Shown in pieces: positions 9,362-19,429 of a stretch of DNA of 64,000 bases. Numbering within the stretch: the stretch's first letter is position 1; the number at the start of each line of letters is the position of its first letter. Origin of the DNA: Bactericera cockerelli (lineage: Eukaryota; Arthropoda; Insecta; Hemiptera; Triozidae). The notes under the pieces were generated by a model. The model was not told the origin of the DNA. It ran no database searches and saw nothing but the letters and a program-made list of their open reading frames with translations. The position numbers were made by a program, and so were the translations under genes. The stretch covers positions 3,986,574 through 4,050,573 of the forward strand of contig CM044958.1 in assembly GCA_024516035.1 (NCBI GenBank), in the 5' to 3' direction.

Positions 9362-9533
9362 TGATGGGGATCGTAGAGGGCGAGATCTTCTTCACAATAG
9401 CCGCAACATGCGACACGTGAGATAGGAATAGATCATCGCGTGCTTTCTGACGGCACCGCACACATTCTCCCATCTGGAACACCTCGTCACAGCCGACGTG
9501 AAGATAGGGAATGGACCCGTGCACTGCTAGCAC
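9285..9533 (-). CDS. HEXD: HEXD-like exon with catalytic Asp-Glu
   Basis: Acceptor attcctccag at 9534-9543, donor CCTATG|gtaagt at 9284. 83 codons, phase 0 at both ends: VLAVHGSIPYLHVGCDEVFQ, then MGECVRCRQKARDDLFLSH, ending TIPIIWDDML through LVEPM. HVGCDE is the GH20 signature. The Asp-Glu pair (inferred residues 284-285) is the expected substrate-assisted catalytic pair removing terminal GlcNAc/GalNAc. I take the right-most donor of the 99-bp array as the real one: reading past it meets an in-frame stop (gta agt tag), so the downstream donor copies can only make truncated product. Confidence 0.93.
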
Positions 9534-9589
9534 CTGGAGGAATGGAAGGCGAGAAAGATTTTATTTTGATGTGTTTGAAACACACTTCC

Positions 9590-10015
9590 ACATTTTTTTT
9601 TATAACACAATATCGATGTATATCGATAAGATTGTGCAAATATCAGTTAAACAGAAATCAGTACGAACAGAAAAGTGAGAAGGTCTACTAGATTGTTAAT
9701 TGTTATATGTTTTTTTTATTATTAAAATAAATGATGAAGTAAGTTATCATATTTGTGTTATTCACTTTCGTGATATCACAACTACTCAAACTCGCTTTTA
9801 CTAAATCTACGCTGAAACCGGGACTTGAACCACCGACCTCCAGGTTACAAGTCCGCTGCCTTATCGATCAAGCTACTGAGGTCGGTTTTATAACCCAATA
9901 TCGAATATATCGATAAGATTGTTCAACTATCAGTTAAACAGAAATCAGTACGAACAGAAAAGTGAAAAGGTCTACTAGATTGTTAATTGTTATATGTTTT
10001 TTTTTTTTAAATAAA
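9590..10015. repeat. Direct duplication of about 130 bp around SINE-B
   Basis: 9592-9720 and 9884-10010 share cgataagattgt, then cagttaaacagaaatcagta, then acagaaaagtgagaaggtct and atatgttttttt. SINE-B (9743-9885, minus) lies between. The acagaaaagtgagaag box also flanks the hammerhead elements. Confidence 0.7.
9743..9885 (-). mobile_element. SINE-B copy
   Basis: SINE-B has a tRNA-like head (gacctcagtagcttgatcga ... gtaacctggaggtcggtggt, then tcaagtcccggtttcagcg) and a short body ending cacaaatatgataac. Other copies: 22245-22381 (-), 37689-37832 (-), 38101-38240 (+), 38789-38912 (-), 42932-43063 (+), 44172-44315 (-), 46466-46605 (+), 50129-50252 (+) and 61957-62068 (-). Confidence 0.85.
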
Positions 10016-10341
10016 TGATGAAGTATTGTTCGATAGCAAGGAAGGGACACGGAGGACTGTAAAAGAAGTGGCCTTTGACTAGTTGGTTTTCTTATATGAG
10101 CAGTGGACTAAATATGATGGGGCTATTGTGGTTCCGTTACTTACATTTGACTGATAGAGGTGTACTGAGGGCAGACTCTCGATGTTGGAAGCTGGTAGTT
10201 CGAGAGCCTGTACCAACGAAGTTCAGGCTTGTTTTCGACTTTACATACAGGGTTGGATATTAAGGATATACAGTGTGCAACAAGTACCTATTAAAAAAAA
10301 AAAAAAAAAAAAAATGAAAAGTAAAGAAATGCACCACCCAC

Positions 10342-10580
10342 CTGTTGCACCATATGCTCGATCAGGACCAGGGACTCATTCAGGGAGGGGCACAGGGCCT
10401 GGGCGGACTCAGGCACCTCCCTCAGGGGGGAGAAGGTGCTGTACTTGAGGGCGTACTCCATGTGGCCAAAGGTCTGGATCAGGGGGATCACCTCCAGACC
10501 TTTGTCCTTGGCGGAAGAGATGATCTCTTTGATTTCTTCCTTGCTGTAGGCGTTGCTGGCTGCGAGGTCTTTGATAGCTC
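10342..10580 (-). CDS. HEXD: HEXD-like exon, N-terminal half of GH20 barrel
   Basis: Acceptor atccttccag at 10581-10590, donor CAACAG|gtgggt at 10341. It completes the split Gly codon from the exon at 17904 (G|GA), then reads AIKDLAASNAYSKEEIKEII, SSAKDKGLEVIPLIQTFGHM, and EYALKYSTFSPLREVPESAQ to EHMVQQ. PLIQTFGHMEYALK and ALCPSLNES are strongly conserved in hexosaminidase D. Inferred residues 189-268; exit phase 0 joins V269 of the next exon. A T tract (10291-10312) follows the donor in the intron, and a retroelement tail (aaataaataaataa) lies just upstream of the acceptor. Confidence 0.93.
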
Positions 10581-10587
10581 CTGGAAG

Positions 10588-10985
10588 GATTATTTATTTA
10601 TTTAGCGTATGGCTCTTTATTATTACACAATTTGGTAAGAGAAAAACAAAGTTTACAAAAATAGGTAAAGGAAAAATAATAATAACTAAAAACAAACTAA
10701 ATAGGTAATACTTCTGGTCTTATATACTAATATTTGTGTTATTTATGTATGCAATAGCATCTTCGGTGGCAAACAGGAAATGGTCAGGATATGATGTTGC
10801 AGGACACTCCTGCACAATGTGCTTCACGGTCTGATATTTAATTATGTATTTAATTTTAATTTAATGTTTTATTTGTACCTAAGTAAATAATCAGGTGAAT
10901 GTTGTACAAAGTCAATACATACTAAATTATATACAATAAAAGTTTTTAAAAAAAAGTACTAATCAAAACAAGTGAGGAAAGACAT
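10588..10985 (-). mobile_element. Retroelement 3' end and AT-rich remnants
   Basis: Minus-strand sequence ends in aaataaataaataa against the HEXD acceptor. Upstream parts include aataataaagagccatacgc and a fragment (tcctgcaacatcatatcctg) that looks like LINE C-terminus/3'UTR. No ORF long enough to classify. Confidence 0.35.
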
Positions 10986-10988
10986 AAT

Positions 10989-11260
10989 ACTACTCTTTAG
11001 TGGAAGGTTATCACCAGGCGAGGTTAATGCTCGAAGCATTTTCTGCCACCTAATCCTCAGAGCATTACTAGCTGCTAGATGTTTGGTAGCTCCTGGAAGG
11101 ATAATAGTTCTCTTTAGTACGCCTCCTCGTGGTTCACCCTGGGCAACGCATTGACATGCGGCTAAAGTACTGATAAATTTGGCGATCAGACAATCACTGC
11201 CATCAGATTTCCTGATCAAATTATTACTCTCTTTAAGATCTGTAATAAAGCCATACGATA
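10989..11260 (-). mobile_element. SINE-D fragment and neighbouring repeat
   Basis: SINE-D reads, on the plus strand, ctctttagtggaaggtaacc, caggcgaggttaatgctcaa, agcattttctaccacctaac, ending in a tRNA-like head on the minus strand (ttggttcgaatcccaccc box). This copy keeps the 3' part. Clear copies elsewhere: 24722-24925, 41295-41500 and 58945-59040 (all -) and 60955-61052 (+). Confidence 0.65.
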
Positions 11261-12142
11261 AAAAAAGTGGAAGGTTATCACCAGGCGATGTTGCTCAAAG
11301 CATTTTCTGCCACCTAATCCTCAGAGCATTACTATCTGCTAGATTACTAAAACATTAATAGCTCCTAAACTTAGAGTATTATGTGGTCACAAACTCAAAT
11401 AAATGAGAAAAAATTCATGCATTGCATCGGATTCAAAACGACAGATCCCTAAGCTACCTGAATTACCAGACTAGCGCCTTAACCACACAATTAAATTAAA
11501 TATGAAATCAAAATATGAGATATTATTTTACAATGCCAGTTTTATGTACATACAATTTTTTATACATATATATATATAAAATTATTATTTAAACTATTTA
11601 CATTAAAACTCATCTATTGAAAGGCCTAATTTTATTTCTTTTTACCCAAGGAAAAAAAGGTTCGGCGGGGCCCAATTCTGGTACCGCCAATTTTTTAACC
11701 TGTTCCCGAGAATCGAACTTGAACTTTCCACTTAGCAAACCCGTGAGATATACACAGGGTCAAAGGTAATTACTGTAACTTCCGTAGATTTGAAACACGA
11801 GTTGGTGTAACTGTGAGACCATCACTCGGTACTGTGAGATTTTTTTTTTCTACTCCAAACTGAAGGTGAGCGCAACTTAAAATTATTCCTAGAATACCTA
11901 GTAATTATTTCTGGACGAGAAATTCCACCGCAGAACAAACGCTGGAAATTCGAGTACAGGAAATTCTAGGAATTGTGTAGGTACCTATTCCACCTTCGGG
12001 CATTCTAGGAATTTCTGACCATATACAAAATATATTATTATTGTTATTATACACCACTTTATTAGATATAAATGGACATTATGTACATACAAATAATAAT
12101 TTTAACAATGAAAAAAAATGGAAACAATAAAGATGAAAAAGA
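11193..12142. repeat. About 950-bp direct duplication, copy 1
   Basis: Collinear with 12968-13917 at a constant offset of 1775 bases with no difference in the stretches I compared, including a SINE-D copy (11263-11490) and the tail of LINE-W (12045-12142). Between the copies lie a minisatellite and a 49-A run. Confidence 0.9.
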
Positions 12143-12725
12143 AAATATTTTGAATTGATGGTTGGGAGAACAGTCAGCTCTTGGGCTGGCTGTCACCCTC
12201 AGCCACTTTTAGGAATTGTTTGTATTCATGGGTTGGGGAGAACAGTCAGCTCTTGGGCTGGCTGTCACCCTCAGCCACTTTTAGGAAATGTTTTGTATTG
12301 ATGGGTTGGGGAGAACAGTCAGCTCTTGGGCTGGCTGTCACCCTCAGCCACTATTAGGAAATGTTTTGTATTGATGGGTTGGGGAGAACAGTCAGCTCTT
12401 GGGCTGGCTCTCACCCTCAGCCACTATTAGGAAATGTTTTGTATTGATGGGTTGGGGAGAACAGTCAGCTCTTGGGCTGGCTGTCACCCTCAGCCACTAT
12501 TAGGAAATGTTTTGTATTGATGGGTTGGGGAGAACAGTCAGCTCTTGGGCTGGCTGTCACCCTCAGCCACTATTAGGAAATGTTGATGGGTTGGGGAGAA
12601 CAGTCAGCTCTTGGGCTGGCTGTCACCCTCAGCCACTATTAGGAAATATTTTATTAGGAAATATTTTGTATTGAGGGGTTGGGAGAACAGTCAGCTCTTG
12701 GGCTGGCTGTCACCCCGGCCCACTA
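12143..12725. repeat. Minisatellite, about 72-bp unit, eight copies
   Basis: Unit: gatgggttggggagaacagt, cagctcttgggctggctgtc, accctcagccactattagg, aaatgttttgtatt. It begins exactly where duplication copy 1 ends. The last unit is diverged (12680-12725) and related sequence continues to about 12800. Confidence 0.9.
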
Positions 12726-12912
12726 TTGGGAAGTACTTTGAAATTGTACTGCATTGAAGGTTGGGGAGATCTGGCGGCTTTTGGGCTGGCTGTCATCCCC
12801 AACAACTTGGTTGGTTATTGTTGTATTGATGTTTTGTTTAAATCAGTCTTTTATGATAAGAAGAAGCCCAAAAACATGGAAGTAATGCTATGTGCGGTTC
12901 CCATGTTTTTTG

Positions 12913-12916
<4 letters not shown>

Positions 12917-12965
<49 letters not shown>
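12917..12965 (+). repeat. Poly-A run of about 49 bases
   Basis: Uninterrupted A tract directly before duplication copy 2. It may be a retroelement tail, or a site of assembly joining. Confidence 0.8.
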
Positions 12966-12966
<1 letters not shown>

Positions 12967-12967
12967 C

Positions 12968-13917
12968 ATCACTGCCATCAGATTTCCTGATCAAATTATT
13001 ACTCTCTTTAAGATCTGTAATAAAGCCATACGATAAAAAAAGTGGAAGGTTATCACCAGGCGATGTTGCTCAAAGCATTTTCTGCCACCTAATCCTCAGA
13101 GCATTACTATCTGCTAGATTACTAAAACATTAATAGCTCCTAAACTTAGAGTATTATGTGGTCACAAACTCAAATAAATGAGAAAAAATTCATGCATTGC
13201 ATCGGATTCAAAACGACAGATCCCTAAGCTACCTGAATTACCAGACTAGCGCCTTAACCACACAATTAAATTAAATATGAAATCAAAATATGAGATATTA
13301 TTTTACAATGCCAGTTTTATGTACATACAATTTTTTATACATATATATATATAAAATTATTATTTAAACTATTTACATTAAAACTCATCTATTGAAAGGC
13401 CTAATTTTATTTCTTTTTACCCAAGGAAAAAAAGGTTCGGCGGGGCCCAATTCTGGTACCGCCAATTTTTTAACCTGTTCCCGAGAATCGAACTTGAACT
13501 TTCCACTTAGCAAACCCGTGAGATATACACAGGGTCAAAGGTAATTACTGTAACTTCCGTAGATTTGAAACACGAGTTGGTGTAACTGTGAGACCATCAC
13601 TCGGTACTGTGAGATTTTTTTTTTCTACTCCAAACTGAAGGTGAGCGCAACTTAAAATTATTCCTAGAATACCTAGTAATTATTTCTGGACGAGAAATTC
13701 CACCGCAGAACAAACGCTGGAAATTCGAGTACAGGAAATTCTAGGAATTGTGTAGGTACCTATTCCACCTTCGGGCATTCTAGGAATTTCTGACCATATA
13801 CAAAATATATTATTATTGTTATTATACACCACTTTATTAGATATAAATGGACATTATGTACATACAAATAATAATTTTAACAATGAAAAAAAATGGAAAC
13901 AATAAAGATGAAAAAGA
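12968..13917. repeat. About 950-bp direct duplication, copy 2
   Basis: Second copy of 11193-12142. Here LINE-W continues intact to about 14000 (GWVEEI end, minus strand), so copy 2 holds the original junction and copy 1 is truncated by the minisatellite. Confidence 0.9.
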
Positions 13918-14017
13918 ATAGAAAATATATAAAAAACATATGTCCTAACTAAAGGCCGGGGTTATTGCCTATGGCAATCTCTTCCAGCCAACCCTTGTAC
14001 TGGCCGACATATAATAT

Positions 14018-14199
14018 ATTATTATTATTATTATTATAGTATGCTTTATTAGGAAGACAGAGTACAATGATAACAGTATAAAATTAGGAAAAAAAAAAAC
14101 AAACAAATGACAAAATAAAAAATAAGTAAAAAAGAAAATAACAATAATGTCCTACCTAAAGGGCGGGGTTATTACCTGTGGCAATCTCTTCCACCCAAC
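14018..14199 (-). mobile_element. LINE-W 3' end
   Basis: Coding end (ggcaatctcttccacccaac on the plus strand), 3'UTR and ATT tail. It is followed at 14200-14295 by a SINE-A 3' fragment (minus). Another LINE-W copy precedes it (13808-14000). Confidence 0.75.
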
Positions 14200-14841
14200 T
14201 TTTATATACTGCCCGACAAGAACTTGTGAGTCCCATTATTCCAGCAGTAAGCCCAAGACGTGTAAGTATGTGGTCAAAATCCCAAATCGTAGGATAACTC
14301 CAATTGAAAAATCTATCCTCCCTTTAACCTCTGTAAACATCATGGACCTTTTCACTCCACTCCAGTCCACAACAGTTTTTGACTAGAGAAGAGAAGGAAA
14401 ATTGGAAGAAATACAAAGTAATACAACATATTTTATTAGCATTTTTACCTTGAATAGTTGCCAAAGGAGATTTCCTTAGCTTCTGTGAATGGGGTTGGAC
14501 CCCGTAAATTCGTAAAAATAAAATAAATGTCCCGACTGGATTTCAAACCCGCGACCTCTCGATTACTGGACCTACGCTTTGACTACTGAGCTAACGGGAC
14601 GTGTTATACTTCTTACGATGTTCTCAAAAAACACGAATTAAAACTGGGTAAGTTCGCTTGTTCGCGAATTATTTTTCCTGTAATTGTTATACCTGCTTTC
14701 CTGCTAACGTAATGGGACTCCTTGTCTCGAGCCGACAGTCTAAATAAAGCACTACTATACTATACTAATACTCGCTCCACTCATCTCTCTATTCCACCTC
14801 ACAATACTAACCATATGGGTAATAGTTTTACAGTTAATGCT

Positions 14842-15316
14842 ATCCCACAAAAAACTACCGTTAAAAAAAGGGCCAAGTTCCAGAACTCCTATCCAAAAAG
14901 GTTTCGCCAATGAATGCAGTGATATCTTGTTTGCGGCCAAGTTATCTTGGTACTAAACTATTTCTTTTATTAACACCCGTTTTCTGAGTTCCTCATTTTA
15001 TATGTTTTTAACTGCAAACCATCCTCTAACTTGGCCAGTTTCGTTCCTTGTGATGGTTATATTATTATTCTGTACCTATAAATATAGTGGTAATATTCCA
15101 TACAACCGATGGCATAAAACTGGCCAAGTGAGAGGATAGTTTGCAGTTAAAAACATACAAAATGAGGAACTCAGAAAACGGGTGTTAATAAAAGAAATAG
15201 TTTAGTACCAAGATAACTTGGCCGCAAACAAGATATCACTGCATTCATTGGCGAAACCTTTTTGGATAGGAGTTCTGGAACTTGGCCCTTTTTTTAACGG
15301 TAGTTTTTTGTGGGAT
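14842..15316. mobile_element. Foldback element 1 (200-bp arms)
   Basis: Arms 14842-15041 and 15117-15316 are inverted copies (atcccacaaaaaactaccgt outward to aaactggccaag inward), with a 75-bp loop. Both arms encode the same meaningless peptide. The left flank (14700-14775) carries a repeat ending ctaaataaagcactactata that recurs at 31400-31475 and 60710-60770. Confidence 0.85.
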
Positions 15317-16130
15317 ATCATTACTTTTTGTAAATGCTTCGTTTCACAGCAAGTTTCTTTATTTCTTATGAAAAATTTCATGATTCTTCACTTTAATATG
15401 CTCCCTAAAACGACACCCTTTAACAGCGGAAATAGTGCGAAAGTGCCGGTTTTCAGATTTTTTCCTGTACTTTTACAATGAACCCTAGCACCATACAAAA
15501 TTTCAGCTTTCTAGGTAGAAGGGAAGTGCCTCATAATTTATATGCATAATTGAGTATACTTCCTCCCTAAAATGACACCGTTTAACAGCATGAGAAGTGA
15601 AGAAGTTCCCGTTTTCAGATTTTTCCCTGTACTTTTACAATAAACCCTACCATCATGCAAAATTTCAGCTTTCTAGGTAGTAGGGAAGTGCTTCATAATT
15701 TAGATTTATAATCGATAATATATATTCCTCCCTAAAACGACACCGTTTAACAGCATAATAAATGCGAAAGTTTCGGTTTTCAGATTTTTCCCTGTACTTT
15801 TACAATATACCCTACCATCATGCAAAATTTCAGCTTTCTAGGTAGTCGGGAAGTGCCTCATAATTTTGATGATCTGTCAGTCAGTCAGTCAATCAGTCAG
15901 TCAGTCAGTATCAAAATCGCAAATTTCAAAATTACATTCCTCTGAAAGTTTTTTGCATAGAGTCTTGAAATTTTCAATGTCTTTTTAATGATATTAGGAC
16001 CATCTCTGTTCCAAATTTCATATCTCTATAATCAATTGAACCGAAGATATGAGTGTGTGAAAAACCGGGTGAATCGGTTCGTGTAAAGATACACTGCCGT
16101 GCTTGCTGGAACTTGGCCTGGCGCACTGCC
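15317..16130. repeat. Three diverged tandem units of about 150 bp plus TCAG repeat
   Basis: Units share ctccctaaaacgacaccgtt, then ttttcagatttttccctgta, then catgcaaaatttcagctttc and gggaagtgcctcataat (about 15400-15870). Then comes a cagtcagtcagt run (15885-15908) and a unique segment ending acttggcc. It may be a DNA transposon or Helitron relative; no transposase is visible. Confidence 0.6.
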
Positions 16131-16380
16131 GTGCGCTCAGATAAGATCATGGAACATTAATTTCCATAAGTAACGGCTTGAATTAATCTTAGCGAAGATT
16201 TATTCAACAGAGAGAGAGAGGAGCGAGAATTTAACTGTACTTATCTATGTACTTGTACAGTTGTAAACAATAAGAACATTTAGAACATCACTTCCTTTTA
16301 ATCCAATACTCTATTAAATAATATCCGATATACGCTGACAATGATGGACACATCACTTACTCGTCAATAGTTCACGTTAT

Positions 16381-16590
16381 TCTGTCCCGGTCTGCCCGGT
16401 AGTTCAGTGGTAAAGGCGGCACTCTGTGTATCCAGAGATTCCAGAGGTCGTGGGTTCGAAACTCGGTCGGGACATGACAAGTTATCCTCCCATTTGAGAT
16501 TTTTACCACATAATAATATGTATTGGGCTTTCTGCTGGAATAATGGGACTTTAATAGCCTTAATGGGGCAGTATAAAAAGGACGATATTC
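16381..16590 (+). mobile_element. SINE-A copy, full length
   Basis: tRNA-like head with a duplicated ctgcccgg start, ggtcgtgggttcgaaactcg box and the gcagtataaaaagg box. Other copies: 26342-26525 (+), 34832-35018 (-), 38317-38505 (-), 39041-39235 (-), 59757-59956 (-). Fragments: 29062-29115, 31470-31548, 36332-36412, 39326-39410 and 55848-55975. Confidence 0.85.
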
Positions 16591-16978
16591 ACGACATTAT
16601 TATAATTATTATTTTACATTTTTAAATCTATTACATAACGTCTCCTACATGTGTACAAAATTTCGCTCAAATAAGTGGTTTCTAAGATTTGCTCAAGATT
16701 TGCTCGTTACAAGAAATAATAATAATAAATTATCGTCCGTGCTATAGGAACATATAGCACGGACATTACGGTGGAGAGCGGATTATATAGACACCCAGAT
16801 TCAATGTTTAGGCTCCTTTCATGTGCATTGATTCTATGTATTTGGTTTTAACATCCTTTTTTACGAAGAAAAAAACATTGCACTTCTAGCACACATTTAC
16901 AGAAGGGAACCGTCCTGTTCAATAGGCAACCAATGACTGACCGCCGCGCCGCGCGCCGATGATATTAGGCGGGTATAA

Positions 16979-17217
16979 TCTCTATATATAAAACAGAAAA
17001 AAGGACTACCTACCTATGTTTGTTTGTTTGTCCGGAGTTGTTTAGCCAAAACGGTAAGAAATAGCGAAAAATGTCTCAGAATTGAGCCCCCCAAACCATT
17101 ATCGCTTTGTCCAGAAAAATTATAAAAAGTTCAAAAAGGCATTGCTGTCCAGCAGTACGGCCATGCCTTAGTAAATTTGAAATTTAGTCCCGTTGCAAAG
17201 CACGGGCAAACGGCTAG
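16979..17217 (+). mobile_element. Non-autonomous Helitron
   Basis: Begins TCtctatatataaaac and ends with the hairpin cccgt-gcaaag-acggg region, then caaacggCTAG. The base before is A and the base after is T, as expected for Helitron insertion between A and T. 239 bp, no Rep/helicase. A diverged relative lies at 50878-51115 in the opposite orientation. Confidence 0.85.
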
Positions 17218-17560
17218 TAATTATAATAATAATATGTCAATCTCTTCTACGCAACCCTATTCAACATTCAAAAGTTCATAGTGTTATAGTAGAGAAAGTC
17301 TCATTAATTCAGGATGAACAGAGCGTTGTATTATGACCGATTATCAATTATTGTATTACAATGTTCCGTTTACAGGTAGATTATTTCTAAGGCAAAGAGG
17401 CATAGCGAAATAATGGCTCATAAATTAATAATAAATTCATGAATAACAGGTCATAATAAACCTTCATTTTCTAGACAGAATAATCTATTATTACTTCCGA
17501 GTAGGCGTATCTAGATATCGAAAATATTGTGTTCAGTTTTGTTTGAAATATAAAACAGTT
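17218..17560. other. Intronic, no gene seen
   Basis: AT-rich intron. A LINE-W coding-end scrap follows at 17562-17590 and a tandem ccggtggtacacccggtc pair at about 17665-17730. No supported exon. Confidence 0.4.
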
Positions 17561-17903
17561 TAGGCAATCTCTTCCACCCAACCCTTAACACTTAGACGAC
17601 CGGCATGGTTTTTCGTGAATTCTCTTGTGGGACCGGCGATAATACGGCTATCCGACCCCGTGTACCACCGGTGGTACACCCGGTCCATTCCGTACGAACT
17701 TGCGTGTATTACCGGTGGTACACCCGGTCGTCTACGTGTTAAGACACTTTGACATGGGTTTCTAGTAACGGTTCCGGATGCACTGTCTATAAATGAGAGA
17801 GATATGTTTTTTGTTGGTGAAAATTCTACTCCCCATGATAACCGGGTGTCTTTAAAAGATTTTTCCCCTATCTCCCTCTTAAAAAAAAGGCTCCTAGTCT
17901 TAC

Positions 17904-18087
17904 CCTTGAAAGGGAACATGTCCTCCCACTCCAGCAGCACCCCCGTGGCCCCCAAATGTTTCACCAGAGTCATCACCTGCTTGAGGTAGGACACCTTGGG
18001 AGGGGCGCCCTTCAGGTCGAAGTGGACAATCCTGTGGGGGGGCACGTACACTTGCTGCTTTCTCGAAGGACTGAGGTAGCCTCCGGA
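17904..18087 (-). CDS. HEXD: HEXD-like exon, start of GH20 barrel
   Basis: Acceptor gccctttcag at 18088-18097, donor AAGG|gtaaga at 17903. It reads [20 protein letters not shown], then [20 protein letters not shown], then [20 protein letters not shown] and [16 protein letters not shown] and LEWEDMFP are diagnostic of hexosaminidase D and form the first beta strands of the barrel. Inferred residues 128-188 with codon 189 split (exit phase 1). Entry phase 0 fits the start exon (QLSQQ|SGGY). A poly-T (plus-strand) retroelement end lies about 45 bp upstream of the acceptor. Confidence 0.93.
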
Positions 18088-18133
18088 CTGAAAGGGCGGA
18101 AGAGCGTAACGGTTATTGTGACATTTATAGCTA

Positions 18134-18335
18134 TTTTTTTTTTTTTTTTTTCTAAATACTCAATCATAATTTATTTACATCAAAATTATATGTAAAAAAG
18201 ACAATAACATATTTAAAGATAATGTAAAAACTTGAAAAAAGAAAATGAGTTATATGATGCCTGTGACCTCTAAGTATGATGAGGTTGTGCTGGCATCACA
18301 GTAACTCATTTAAAAATGGATATTCGCTGTGTATA
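18134..18335 (-). mobile_element. Poly-A tailed LINE 3' end (probable)
   Basis: On the minus strand a short coding-like end (DASTTSSYLEVTGII-stop) is followed by an AT-rich UTR (gtaaataaattatgattg) and about 18 A. Same orientation as HEXD, ending just before the acceptor at 18088. Confidence 0.45.
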
Positions 18336-18720
18336 ATTAGAGCTAATTTATATGGAAATGCTGTGAGCATCATGGACACTATTCCTGATGGGGCGCGTTT
18401 TGAAGAGCTGTTTTATATTTAAAAATACATGTTCACATTTGCTTTACCAAAACTGCCAAATACGGACGCAATACTTCCTCTTGACTGGTTTACATCGTAT
18501 ATACGCGTATACTTGGCGCTAAAATTTTGTCAACTTTCTATTATCGATATATTCTGAGATTTTTTACAAAATCGTATCTGTAGGTATCTCCGAAAATTCA
18601 TAACGAATTGTCTTCAAAATTGTAAAAGAGCGTCAAATAGGGACAAAATTAATTTAGGTGAACAGATAAGCACAGGGCCAAACTGTACTGAGATTAAAAC
18701 CATCAAAGAGTTCAGAGAAA

Positions 18721-18968
18721 GCGCAGTGTCGATGACAAGTTGAATACACCAGTTCTCTTTCTATCACTGAAATTAAGCAACGTCCAGCAAGGTTAGGATG
18801 GGTGATATTCAAATTGAAATTTGTGTCCTCGTGATGCTGACTATTTTCCGCCCCACTCAGGCTGTGTGAGGTTAATTTGAGGTGCTGGTTTGTGAGTTTA
18901 CAGCGAGTAAAACCACCCACCGTCGTAATATGATCATTTAGTCGAAAGTGACGTTAAGGCCAAATTAT
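18721..18968 (+). mobile_element. SINE-C (5S-derived) copy
   Basis: Shares cagtgtcgatgacaagttga, then tcactgaaattaagcaacgt and aggatgggtga. Other copies: 22918-23141 (+), 30201-30405 (-), 35443-35600 (-), 44037-44157 (-, head only), 45835-46010 (-), 47378-47598 (+), 52463-52713 (-), 63010-63165 (-) and 63262-63460 (-). Confidence 0.75.
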
Positions 18969-19132
18969 AATAAAAATACTCTTTAGTGGAAGATAACCAC
19001 CAGACGATGTAAATGCTTAAAGGATTTTCTTATTCTACCACCTATAATTTTATTATTATTGACTGGTTGAAGTTCCACAAGTGAAGAACCAATTATCACA
19101 CCTACCTCTATTTATATCTATTGTGACCAGTT

Positions 19133-19378
19133 GATTCTATTTGGTTTTAACATCCTGATTTGAAGTAGTCAGGACGGGGATTTTACCCTCCATTCGCTGG
19201 AAATCGTACCGACTACCCACATTAACCTCACCAAACCTGGGTAGGGCCGGAAATACCAACCTCACGTGATCTACCCCAACCGGCCCCAACCCAAAAAATC
19301 TGTCCCAAACTGGGAGTCAAACTCGGGATCTCTACGACTACGGGCAGTAGTCTCAACCATCACGCCACGGAGGCTGGT
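19133..19378 (-). mobile_element. SINE-E copy
   Basis: SINE-E has a tRNA-like head (cctccgtggcgtaacggttg ... gagttcgattcccggt) and a body with acccaggctgggtgaggtta, gtcaggacgttaaaacc and a final caatacctatctcacggaca. Other copies: 16745-16860 (-), 23527-23765 (-), 51127-51478 (+), 52822-53166 (+), 59150-59250 (-) and 61315-61497 (+). Confidence 0.8.
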
Positions 19379-19429
19379 TCTACCACCTAACCAAAATTTA
19401 AAAAAAAACAACCACTATTATTATTATTT

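Noticed and set aside
9740..9885. tRNA genes at the many ggtcg...ggttcaagtccc boxes
   Set aside because: Same flanks and tails at more than ten sites show SINE-B; arms carry mismatches.
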